A stretch of DNA of 64,000 nucleotides, from NCBI GenBank assembly GCA_036419695.1, contig CP143946.1, positions 2,970,001 through 3,034,000 of the forward strand, in the 5' to 3' direction. The stretch's first letter is position 1, and every line of letters starts with the position of its first letter. This document shows positions 52,639-60,058 of this stretch, one piece after another. Origin of the DNA: [Clostridium] symbiosum (GTDB lineage Bacteria; Bacillota; Clostridia; Lachnospirales; Lachnospiraceae). Under the pieces are notes generated by a model. The model saw only the letters and a program-made list of their open reading frames with translations. It did no database searches and was not told the DNA's origin. A program made the translations under genes and the position numbers.

Positions 52639-53655
52639 TTAGCTTCTATAGCCGTCCGGATTTGAAGACTGCCATCTCCAGGAATCCTCGCACATTTCTT
52701 CGATGCCGCGCTCCGCCTCCCAGCCGAGCTCTGCTTTTGCTTTGGACGCATCGGCGTAGCATGTTGCAATATCACCTGCACGTCTTGGCTTGATCTCATA
52801 TTTGATCTCTTTGCCGCTTGCCTTTGCATAAGCTTTTACCACATCGAGTACGCTGTAGCCGTTGCCTGTACCCAGGTTATAGATGGTAACACCCGCTTTC
52901 TCTTCTATCTTTTTCAGTGCCTTTACATGTCCCACAGCCAGGTCTACCACATGGATGTAGTCACGGACTCCCGTACCGTCATGGGTCGGATAGTCGTCGC
53001 CGAAAACGCCGAGGCATTCAAGCTTGCCTACCGCCACCTGCGCAATATACGGAATCAGATTATTGGGGATTCCCTTCGGGTCTTCGCCAATCAGGCCGCT
53101 CTTGTGTGCGCCAATCGGGTTAAAGTAGCGGAGAAGAACCACATTCCACTCCGGATCCGCCACATGGAGGTCGGTCAGAATCTGCTCCAGCATACTCTTT
53201 GTCTGTCCGTATGGGTTCGTAATCTTGCCCTTCGGGCATTCCTCCGTAATCGGCACAAATGCCGGATCGCCGTAGACAGTCGCCGATGAGCTGAAAATAA
53301 TATTCTTAACACAGTGATTCCTCATCACATCGCAGAGAAGCAGAGTTCCGGTAATGTTATTATGATAATATTCCAAAGGCTTTGCAACAGATTCTCCCAC
53401 TGCCTTAAGCCCGGCAAAATGGATAACGGAATCAATCTTTTCTTTCTCAAAAACTGCGTCAATAGCAGGCTTATCCAATAAATCGGCCTTGTAAAATGTC
53501 ACCTGCCTGCCTGTGATTTTTTCCACACGCCTTAAGGACTCCTCGCTGGAATTAATGAGATTATCCACTACCACAACCTCATATCCCGCGTTCAGAAGCT
53601 CCACGCACGTATGGCTTCCTATGTATCCTGCACCGCCTGTAACTAAAATTGCCAT
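52639..53655 (-). CDS. galE: UDP-glucose 4-epimerase
   Basis: 338 residues from ATG 53655 (MAILVTGGAGYIGSHTCVELL) with AAGGAGG upstream. NAD-binding GGAGYIGSH, catalytic Ser in SSSATVYGD and YxxxK in NPYGQTKSMLEQ; GIPNNLIPYIAQVAVG and the C-terminal RAGDIATCYAD are typical. It interconverts UDP-glucose and UDP-galactose for polysaccharide and galactose metabolism. Monocistronic here, no Leloir genes nearby. Confidence 0.97.
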   Translation of the reverse strand: MAILVTGGAGYIGSHTCVELLNAGYEVVVVDNLINSSEESLRRVEKITGRQVTFYKADLLDKPAIDAVFEKEKIDSVIHFAGLKAVGESVAKPLEYYHNNITGTLLLCDVMRNHCVKNIIFSSSATVYGDPAFVPITEECPKGKITNPYGQTKSMLEQILTDLHVADPEWNVVLLRYFNPIGAHKSGLIGEDPKGIPNNLIPYIAQVAVGKLECLGVFGDDYPTHDGTGVRDYIHVVDLAVGHVKALKKIEEKAGVTIYNLGTGNGYSVLDVVKAYAKASGKEIKYEIKPRRAGDIATCYADASKAKAELGWEAERGIEEMCEDSWRWQSSNPDGYRS

Positions 53656-53698
53656 AATAAACATCCTCCTTCTAATCAAAACTGCATGTTCAGCCTTA

Positions 53699-53727
53699 AT
53701 TATAAACGCAGGACATTTATAATACAA
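53699..53727 (-). promoter_or_regulatory. galE promoter
   Basis: Minus strand TTGTAT (53722-53727), 17 bases, TATAAT (53699-53704). Confidence 0.8.
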
Positions 53728-53778
53728 TCAGAAATATTGCGATAAATTATCGAATTTATGCTATTTTCTCAGCTTGGC

Positions 53779-53818
53779 TGCCGGATCGGCATCCGGCCTT
53801 CTGCATGGTTAGCAGAAA
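53779..53818. terminator. Twin hairpins downstream of sigK
   Basis: GCCGGAT and ATCCGGC (53779-53797) then TTCTGC and GCAGAA (53800-53818). No T-run follows, so this is a weak terminator candidate. Confidence 0.4.
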
Positions 53819-53902
53819 CCGGTATGCTGACAGAGAATACTGCCCCGTCTCCGACACTGTTTTTCCAGGCAGCCATACACCCGGGATAAACCCGTTCCCG
53901 GC

Positions 53903-54532
53903 TCATCCGTTTTTCTCAAACTCCAGCCTTAGTTTTTCCAGGGCCTTCTTCTCAATCCGGCTGACATAAGAACGTGAGATTCCCATCTTCCCTGCTATTT
54001 CCCGCTGGGTGCGTTCCTGTTCCCCAAAAAGCCCGTACCGCATGCTCAGTACTTCCTGCTCCGTATTTTTAAGGCATTTCTTGTAAGCCTCATAAAGCTC
54101 TGAGACATCCTGCTCCAATATGATTGTCTCCAGGGCGGCCTTATCCTCCGCCTCGATCACATCGATCAGGTTAACGGTCTCTCCGTCCTTATCAACACCA
54201 ATCGGGTCATATAAGGAGACATCTTTGGAATGCTTTTTACCGGCGCGAAACAGCATCAGAATCTCGTTTTCCACACATTTCGCTGCATAGGTAGCCAGGC
54301 GGGAACCGCGGTCCATCTTGAACGTATTTACGGCTTTGATCAGTCCGATTGTCCCAACCGACAGAAGATCTTCCATTTCATAATCGGTATACTGGTACTT
54401 TTTTATGACATGGGCCACCAGCCTTAAGTTGCGTTCAATCAGGACGGCCTTGGCTTCTTCGTCTCCCTCTTTGCAGCGTTTTAGATACTCACGTTCTTCA
54501 CTGGCCGTCAATGGTTTTGGAAATGTTTTCAA
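53903..54532 (-). CDS. sigK: Sporulation sigma factor SigK, no pro-sequence
   Basis: 209 residues from TTG 54532 (LKTFPKPLTASEEREYL), with GAGGTGG six bases upstream. Region 2 reads AKAVLIERNLRLVAHVIKKYQYTDYEMEDLLSVGTIGLIKAVNTF; region 4 has EVLSMRYGLFGEQERTQREIAGKMGISRSYVSRIEKKALEKL. Controls late mother-cell genes during sporulation. The usual ~20-residue inhibitory pro-peptide is absent, as in C. difficile, and the gene is not interrupted by a skin element. A TTG five codons upstream is the only longer start. Confidence 0.95.
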   Translation of the reverse strand: MKTFPKPLTASEEREYLKRCKEGDEEAKAVLIERNLRLVAHVIKKYQYTDYEMEDLLSVGTIGLIKAVNTFKMDRGSRLATYAAKCVENEILMLFRAGKKHSKDVSLYDPIGVDKDGETVNLIDVIEAEDKAALETIILEQDVSELYEAYKKCLKNTEQEVLSMRYGLFGEQERTQREIAGKMGISRSYVSRIEKKALEKLRLEFEKNG

Positions 54533-54542
54533 AGAAAGCCAC

Positions 54543-54578
54543 CTCAAAGCTACGTTAATCTATCTTATGCGCTTTGAG
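54543..54578 (-). promoter_or_regulatory. sigK leader inverted repeat and possible sigma-E -10
   Basis: CTCAAAGC (54543-54550) and GCTTTGAG (54571-54578) can pair over 20 bases on the transcript, taking in the start of the ribosome site (GAGGTGG). Within the loop the minus strand reads CATAAGAT (54562-54569), compatible with a sigma-E type -10. If that is the real -10 the hairpin would be only partly transcribed. Confidence 0.45.
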
Positions 54579-54653
54579 AGCCTTAAGTGCTTTTACAACT
54601 TTTTACAGGCTGGTACTATTTTATAAACTGCTGTTTTATGCTTATCCGCCGCT

Positions 54654-55457
54654 CTACGGCATCCTCTTTAACTGCTCCATCTGTTTTTCCAATGTTGCCC
54701 GGTTCTCGGCTTCCGATCTGGTAGGATCCGTGCTGTCATATAAGGGACAGGGCAGTTCACTGCATTTTCCGCAGTGATGAAATTGTTTTGTGTATGTACA
54801 GCAATCATAAATTTCACAGCTATTCCCACCAGTAAAGGTAAGCCAGAATGGTTTTCCCTGGATTTCACGGCAGCCGCCGCAGCCGTCTTCCGTTCCGTAA
54901 TACCCGCACTCCGGACAGACTACACCGCACGGGCTGACCGGATCTTTTATCCTCTTGACCGAAAAGACAAGATGCGGCATTACGACACCTCTATAATGTT
55001 TGATAATCGTTTCCCTGTACTCCATACCATTTCTTCTCGCAACCTTTTGGGACGGGATATTGTTATCTCTGATAATCGAAAAGACTTCCTCCGCGCCCAA
55101 TTCCCTGAAAGCGTAATCGCGGCATGCAGCGGCGGCTTCCAATGCGTAGCCCTGATGCCAGTACGCCCTTTCAAAAAGATATCCCACTTCGAGTACGCGC
55201 CTATCGCCGCAATCCTGCATTGTAAGACCGCACTGCCCAATGATACGGCCATTTTCCTTCAAAAGCACGGCCCACAGACCGAAACCGTCATTTTCATATC
55301 GTCCTATCTGTCTGTCCAGCCATTCCTGCACTTCCCCGTCGCTGAAAGCGCCTTCATATGCGTACATGGCCTCTTCATCCTGCAGTATCCTGCACAGCGC
55401 ATCAAAATCCCCCTGATTCATCTTGCGCAGAACCAGCCGGTCGGTCTCTAATATCAT
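54654..55457 (-). CDS. GNAT acetyltransferase fused to a DUF3795-like Cys-rich domain
   Basis: 267 residues from ATG 55457 (MILETDRLVLRKMNQGDFDAL), GGAG eight bases upstream. Residues 1-170 form a RimJ/RimL-type N-acetyltransferase (GLTMQDCGDRRVLEVGYLFERAYWHQGYALEA, DNIPSQKVARRNGM). From about 175, a Cys-rich domain: CGVVCPECGYYGTEDGCGGC..CEIYDCC..CGKCSELPCPLYD, as in DUF3795. The first part acetylates an amine (protein or small molecule); the second probably binds metal. Confidence 0.88.
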   Translation of the reverse strand: MILETDRLVLRKMNQGDFDALCRILQDEEAMYAYEGAFSDGEVQEWLDRQIGRYENDGFGLWAVLLKENGRIIGQCGLTMQDCGDRRVLEVGYLFERAYWHQGYALEAAAACRDYAFRELGAEEVFSIIRDNNIPSQKVARRNGMEYRETIIKHYRGVVMPHLVFSVKRIKDPVSPCGVVCPECGYYGTEDGCGGCREIQGKPFWLTFTGGNSCEIYDCCTYTKQFHHCGKCSELPCPLYDSTDPTRSEAENRATLEKQMEQLKRMP

Positions 55458-55572
55458 ATTCATGTCTCCTTATTCTGTCTACTTTTTGTACAGTGTGAAA
55501 CGGATTGCTGTTTCGCCCGGTTCCTAAGGAAGTTTTCAGTACATTCCGGACCCGGCATCATGTACAAGCCTC

Positions 55573-56022
55573 TCACCCCTGTATCGTTTCCAGCGCCTCT
55601 TTAATATCCCGGGCAACAAGCGGACTCATGCTTTCTTTATAAATTCCCGGGTTCGCTTTTCTAAGGGCTTCGCAGATATCTTCCCGCAGCTCCGGTTTCC
55701 ATTTAGCTATGGACGGCAGGGCTTTGATGCATTGTCTGGATGTAATGGGCTTTTCGTCCTCAATATGCTTAAGGTAGCGGTCAATCAGCCCGTCTATCTT
55801 ATTTTCCGTATCCCACCTGGCGTTGGCCGCTATCAAAAGCAGGCCTCTTGTCCTGATGTAGGAGTTATCATGATCCATCATTTCTGCGAAAAAGTCTAAA
55901 AATGGATAGACATTGTCCGTATCCGCAGATTCTTTTTCCAGTGTCTTAAAACTCTGGTAGGCTCTTGTCTCATCTTTCGTTTTCAGCGCCTCCACAAATT
56001 CTGCAACTTGACCAAAATCCAC
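55573..56022 (-). CDS. HEAT-like/SufBD-annotated small repeat protein
   Basis: 149 residues from GTG 56022 (VDFGQVAEFVEALKTKDETRAYQSF), chosen because GGGAG lies eight bases upstream and it begins one base after the previous stop (TAG A GTG). All-helical, with HEAT-like helices: FFAEMMDHDNSYIRTRGLLLIAANARW and SRQCIKALPSIAKWKPELREDICEAL. Seen in Clostridia, often annotated as SufBD protein without evidence. A longer ATG frame to 56244 would overlap the neighbour's coding sequence and is rejected. Confidence 0.75.
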   Translation of the reverse strand: MDFGQVAEFVEALKTKDETRAYQSFKTLEKESADTDNVYPFLDFFAEMMDHDNSYIRTRGLLLIAANARWDTENKIDGLIDRYLKHIEDEKPITSRQCIKALPSIAKWKPELREDICEALRKANPGIYKESMSPLVARDIKEALETIQG

Positions 56023-56023
56023 T

Positions 56024-56272
56024 CTATACACTCCCTTTCTTCTTTCGTTTTCTATTCTCGATTCGCTGGCAGCAGGTCGGATACTTCCCCTCCGCCTCAT
56101 GGGTGGCCCGGCACTCAATACAGTTTCCATGGCGGACACATTTTCTCTTGCATGGACAGGCCGGATTGATTGTTCCCGGTGAATTTGAGATGACGGCCTC
56201 ACCGGATTGGGGGGAATTGGGGATGTTGATTGCTTCTGTTTCATTGGGGATGTGATCTTGGCTTTTTTTCAT
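56024..56272 (-). CDS. Small Cys-rich protein (CPCKRKC..C..C motif)
   Basis: 82 residues. A variable N-terminus, then CPCKRKCVRHGNCIECRATHEAEGKYPTCC with Cys pairs and His spacing suggesting a metal site, and a basic tail (RIENRKRKKKGSV). I recall this compact motif as common in Lachnospiraceae. It is coupled to the HEAT-like gene. Function unknown. The start ATG 56272 has only a weak ribosome site (GGAGCC). Confidence 0.75.
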   Translation of the reverse strand: MKKSQDHIPNETEAINIPNSPQSGEAVISNSPGTINPACPCKRKCVRHGNCIECRATHEAEGKYPTCCQRIENRKRKKKGSV

Positions 56273-56704
56273 AGTTTTGGCTCCTTCAGGGCTGAATCAT
56301 TATATTTTGCACATGCTGGTATTTGATAGGAAATGGGTTTTCTTTTTAGCATTTGCATTTATGATTTGTTTATGCCTGAAATGGTGGAACGTTTTGATGG
56401 GGACAAAGGATTGTGATTAATTTTGAATGTACCTCTATGAGGCGATGACAGTGATAGCGTAAATGATTTTGGATGAGAATCCGTTTTAAGTCCCGCAGGC
56501 TGTGGCTGCAAAAAAGTCTAAACAATATTCACCCTATCTTAATAAATCCTTATCACCCTCACCCACTCTTCACACCCATCTCCCATTAATAATACAATTC
56601 TCCCCTCCAACCTAACAATAACTTCACCAATCCCCGGTGCGAATCCTCTTGTAATTTCATGTCAGCTTCCAATTCGCACCGGCATTTATAAATATACAAA
56701 TCCT
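56273..56704. other. Intergenic stretch with a long-loop hairpin
   Basis: No gene supported. A perfect 11-bp inverted repeat CCGGTGCGAAT (56634-56644) and ATTCGCACCGG (56672-56682) flanks 27 bases; it lies downstream of the deformylase stop but has no T-run. Confidence 0.6.
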
Positions 56705-57184
56705 CTATTTCCTCATAAAAAACGACTTATTATCTTTCGCTCTCATCGTAGCCAATATTCCATCCAGATGGTCATATTCATGCTGGATTAATTCCGACAA
56801 GTCTCCCTCCAGCTCCATTCTGCACTCTTCCCACCGGATATTCCTGTAATGGACCGTACATCTCTTATAGCGCTCCACCATCACATACAGGCCGGGAAAC
56901 GACATACAGTCGTCCATTACATCCATTTTGCTGTCATCCGGAAATTCGAGGATCGGATTGATGAACAGAACCGGTTCTCCCGTATTCATGTAAATCACTC
57001 TTTTTGCCACCCCAATCTGAGGGGCCGCAATCGCTCTTCCTGCGTGGTATACCCGGCGAAACTCCATCATCGTGTCGTGTAAATCCTGCTGTAAGCCGTC
57101 AAGCTCCGAAAGCTCCTCCATCTGAACCTGTGTGCTTACCGAATATAGATCAGGATCCCCCAATAAACGTATTTCTCTGATCAT
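56705..57184 (-). CDS. Peptide deformylase-like protein
   Basis: 159 residues. Motif 1 GRAIAAPQIGV (49-59), motif 2 DDCMSFPG with metal Cys about 93, motif 3 QHEYDHLDG with His135, Glu136, His139. It removes formyl from new N-termini using Fe2+/Zn2+. Motif 2 is normally EGCLS; here it is DDCMS, and motif 1 lacks one Gly (GRAIAAPQ for GxGLAAPQ). This marks it as a type III/atypical deformylase, perhaps a secondary copy. Not next to fmt or priA. Confidence 0.88.
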   Translation of the reverse strand: MIREIRLLGDPDLYSVSTQVQMEELSELDGLQQDLHDTMMEFRRVYHAGRAIAAPQIGVAKRVIYMNTGEPVLFINPILEFPDDSKMDVMDDCMSFPGLYVMVERYKRCTVHYRNIRWEECRMELEGDLSELIQHEYDHLDGILATMRAKDNKSFFMRK

Positions 57185-57294
57185 TTTTATTCTTCTGCCT
57201 CCTTATCCTATCCCCTCTATCATCCGTAGCATTGCTGCGGCTTCTCAAACAGCCGATCGCCGCTTGTTTTCCTAACACTTTCCCACCTCACTTC

Positions 57295-57414
57295 TTATCG
57301 TTCCCGCCATTTATTCAGACGATCCCAGATGTCATGTCCCAGAGCCACATTTATGGAAAGAAACAGAAATCCTGCATAGATCAGCAATGCGGCAATTGTC
57401 TTTTTGGTTTTCAT
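57295..57414 (-). CDS. Small single-helix membrane protein, 39 residues
   Basis: MKTKKTIAALLIYAGFLFLS then INVALGHDIWDRLNKWRER, with AGGAGGAG seven bases before ATG. A basic start, one membrane helix and an amphipathic tail. It lies between the deformylase and the MerR gene in the same direction. Unknown family; too short for standard ORF finding. Confidence 0.65.
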   Translation of the reverse strand: MKTKKTIAALLIYAGFLFLSINVALGHDIWDRLNKWRER

Positions 57415-57662
57415 TATTCTCCTCCTTTGGGCCTGCAATATTTTCATAAGCAATCTACTGATAATTATATCATATTATATGTTATTCAGTGCACTTAATT
57501 AACCGTTATACACACAGAGATAAACAGGCTTGTCAACGATGGCGCAGCATTCTGCGGGTTTGGGAATTCCAATCAAACTGAGCTAAGGCCAACGTTTTTT
57601 CACCTATTTCACAATTTGTCCCCGGAACATAAGATTCGGCATGTTCAGCGTTATAAACATCT

Positions 57663-58505
57663 TTACTCGTAAAACGACTCAATAGCCATTGCAAAAAAAT
57701 CCGATGCCCCGGCGCCATATGTTTCATCGGTTTTATTCCGCACAAGTTCATTTCTGTATGATTCTGCAACAGATAACATAAGTTGTTTTTCATCTTTTAT
57801 CTGATAGAGCATCTTCATAACAAACCCATATTCAGCTATTACCTCTTTGAATTCAAAAGAATCCATCGGAAGTTCCTTTCTTTCAAGCAACTTTCTTAAA
57901 ATCAAATCGATTCGTTTGTTAAAACTTTCTGCTACCTCTTCGCTTATTGGATTATTTGTAAAAGATAAAAATGCCTCTTTACTACCATACCATTCAACTA
58001 CTTTTGCGTATCGTTCCTGCATTTCTTTTGAGGATACAATGTCTAAATAATGTTGCTTCCATTCCTCTGCACTTCCAAATTCTTTAATTGAAAGTTCTTT
58101 TATGTTTTCGGGCATATGTTCAAACATAACATGAAACATTTCTTCCATTTCCTTCTTACTAAAAACTGAAAAATCCATTTTATTTTCTCCTTCCAGAGTA
58201 TCATCAATGCTGGCAATCAGGCGCTCTATACGTTCTTTGTTTGCTGCGAGCATTTTTCTCTGCATCTGCAAAATCTTGTTTCTGTCAAAAGTAGGAGAAG
58301 CTATGATAGATTTAATTTCTTTTAAAGGAATATCAAATTCACGAAAAAACAGTATCTGTTGTAATGTTTCCAAAGCTTTATCGTCATAAAGCCGATATCC
58401 GGCCTCACTTTTTGCTGTGGGCTTCAATAACCCAATTTCGTCATAGTAGTGAAGCGTGCGCGCACTGATATTTGTGATTTCTGCAATTTCCTTTACTGTC
58501 ATCAT
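57663..58505 (-). CDS. MerR-family regulator with TipAS domain
   Basis: 280 residues. MerR HTH (MMTVKEIAEITNISARTLHYYDEIGLLKPTAKSEAGYRLYDD), dimer helix (about 75-115), and a ~150-residue TipAS-type antibiotic-binding domain (EEWKQHYLDIVSSKEMQERYAKVVEWYGSKEAF.., AESYRNELVRNKTDETYGAGASDFFAMAIESFYE). Such proteins bind drugs or peptides and activate their own promoter. AGGAGG precedes ATG. Confidence 0.9.
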   Translation of the reverse strand: MMTVKEIAEITNISARTLHYYDEIGLLKPTAKSEAGYRLYDDKALETLQQILFFREFDIPLKEIKSIIASPTFDRNKILQMQRKMLAANKERIERLIASIDDTLEGENKMDFSVFSKKEMEEMFHVMFEHMPENIKELSIKEFGSAEEWKQHYLDIVSSKEMQERYAKVVEWYGSKEAFLSFTNNPISEEVAESFNKRIDLILRKLLERKELPMDSFEFKEVIAEYGFVMKMLYQIKDEKQLMLSVAESYRNELVRNKTDETYGAGASDFFAMAIESFYE

Positions 58506-58537
58506 ATTCTTTTGACCTCCTGTCTTTGATAACTCAA

Positions 58538-58567
58538 CTATAATCTATGACGTTCCGTGAAGGTCAA
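58538..58567 (-). promoter_or_regulatory. MerR-type autoregulated promoter
   Basis: Minus strand TTGACC (58562-58567) and TATAGT (58538-58543) separated by about 18 bases, longer than the 17 bp of its neighbours, with a TGAC..GTCA dyad inside the spacer, the arrangement MerR proteins untwist. Confidence 0.6.
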
Positions 58568-58742
58568 TCGTTTTCAATTCAATAAATTCAAGTTTATAAA
58601 AGATGTCTTTGCCGCTTATCGCCCCGGAACAAGGCTACCCACTCCATTCCGTTCCATGTAAATGCCGCAATGGGATTTCAATTTTCAAATGAACCAACGA
58701 AAAGCACGCTTCGCAAACTTTTCATTGCCACCCAATAAAACC

Positions 58743-58809
58743 GAAAGAGAGTATCCGACTATAACATGAAATCCAAACAGATTCATATCAGGTCTGATAC
58801 TCTCTTTTC
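58743..58809 (-). terminator. Long branched terminator-like structure after glpP
   Basis: GAAAGAGAGTATC (58743-58755) pairs with GATACTCTCTTTTC (58796-58809). Inside, ATGAAATC and GATTCAT can form a second stem. It is downstream of the glpP stop (58880) on the minus strand. 58506-58742 holds only the MerR promoter region. Confidence 0.6.
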
Positions 58810-58879
58810 AAGAAAAACGATTAACTGGCAATCAATGGCGCCACACCCGCCGCATCTTCTCAACACGATACCAACCGCA

Positions 58880-59446
58880 TCAAAGTTTCCACAGTTCCGA
58901 ATTCGTCGTTGAGATTGCATCCGCTCCGGCGTTAATGGCCTCTAAAATATCCCCCTTACTTCTCAAAAGGCCGCCCGCAATAATCGGCATATCGGTATAA
59001 CTGCGTATTTCCTTCATTACGCGGGGCATAATCCCGGGCATTACTTCCACGAAATCCGGCCGGAATGTTTCCAGCTGCTTTTTCATGTTGCTGAGCGCAA
59101 TGGAATCAATCATAAAAGTCCTGAAAACACCGTAAAGGCCGTTGTCCATTGCATGCTTGACCAGGACGGGCCTGGTGCTGATAATCCCGTCGGCCTCCGT
59201 GTTCTTTTTCACAAAATCCACAGAAACTTCCCTGGAGCTTAACCCCACTACCAAATCGAGATGGACGATGGCCAGTTTATTTCTCCGCTTGATCCGTTCT
59301 ACGATTTTCGCAATATTGCAGACCGTTCCGTACAGGATGAAAATAATCGCGCAATCCGTCTCCAGAGCCTCTTCCAGGGTACCCTCCTCTTTAACAGCCG
59401 CTATCACAGGAGAGCGTTCCAGTAAATCCCTCGTTTTCATACTCAT
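58880..59446 (-). CDS. glpP: Glycerol-3-phosphate-responsive antiterminator GlpP
   Basis: 188 residues from ATG 59446 (MSMKTRDLLERSPVIAAVKEE), with GGAG upstream; the ATG overlaps the preceding stop (ATGA). GlpP signatures: IFILYGTVCNIAKIVERIKRRNKLAIVHLDLVVGLSSREVSVDF, GIISTRPVLVKHA, EVMPGIMPRVM, and IIAGGLLRSKGDILEAINAGADAISTT. Known role in Bacillus: binds glp leader RNA with G3P and prevents termination. No glp genes lie here; it is the last gene of the TRAP2 cluster. Confidence 0.92.
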   Translation of the reverse strand: MSMKTRDLLERSPVIAAVKEEGTLEEALETDCAIIFILYGTVCNIAKIVERIKRRNKLAIVHLDLVVGLSSREVSVDFVKKNTEADGIISTRPVLVKHAMDNGLYGVFRTFMIDSIALSNMKKQLETFRPDFVEVMPGIMPRVMKEIRSYTDMPIIAGGLLRSKGDILEAINAGADAISTTNSELWKL

Positions 59447-60006
59447 TTTTTTCTTCTCCAAAGCCAGTTGATAAAACGCACAATAGGAATGCTGCTTCGT
59501 CGGATTGTCTGTTGGGTCCTTTCTTCCAGAAAATCTCGAAAGGCATCTGTACTATCACCTAAAGCTGCCTTGGGTATCATATATCCACCGTATTCATCGC
59601 GAAAAATATAGAAATAGCTTCCATCCTCCGCTATCCCGCGCACATCGGAATATAACTCGGAACCGTCTTTATTGCCCTCCGGCAGGCAGTAAATATCCAT
59701 TTCCTTTTCACGGAATACATAGCGTGATGAAGGGAACGGCCTGCCCGCTTTCCTGAGCTGTTCCGACAGTTTATGCGCGGTCCGGTTGCTGGAGACATAG
59801 GTGCTGGTGGCCAGATAACCGCCATATGCCACCAGCAGGATCCCCCACCATTCAGAGAAGCAGACCACGCCGGTCATCATCAGCATCAGACTGAAAGCGG
59901 TCCGCCACATGCGGTTGCTTTTGCAGAACATATCATACTGCATATGGGCGAGAGCCTTGAAGCTCTCCTCCGAATGCTGCATTTCAATCTCGTAAAAAGA
60001 AGCCAT
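59443..60006 (-). CDS. YcxB-like membrane protein
   Basis: 187 residues. Starts MASFYEIEMQHSEESFKALAHMQYDMF, has two membrane helices (about 35-72: WRTAFSLMLMMTGVVCFSEWWGILLVAYGGY), then a soluble domain with FPSSRYVFREKEMDIYC..IAEDGSYFYIFRDEYGGYMIPKAAL, the PF14317 style, and a basic C-terminal tail (NWLWRRKK). Function unknown. It sits 52 bp after dctM2 and overlaps glpP by four bases. Confidence 0.82.
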   Translation of the reverse strand: MASFYEIEMQHSEESFKALAHMQYDMFCKSNRMWRTAFSLMLMMTGVVCFSEWWGILLVAYGGYLATSTYVSSNRTAHKLSEQLRKAGRPFPSSRYVFREKEMDIYCLPEGNKDGSELYSDVRGIAEDGSYFYIFRDEYGGYMIPKAALGDSTDAFRDFLEERTQQTIRRSSIPIVRFINWLWRRKK

Positions 60007-60058
60007 AAATTTCTCCGTTTCAAACTGGAATCAGCCGCCACTCCTCCCCAGAGCCATA

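Noticed and set aside
56023..56244. Longer N-terminus for the HEAT-like protein
   Set aside because: It would overlap almost the entire Cys-rich small gene; the GTG start with a ribosome site one base after that gene's stop is better.
57533..57793. 86-codon minus-strand frame
   Set aside because: Overlaps the end of the MerR gene in another frame and has no start signal.
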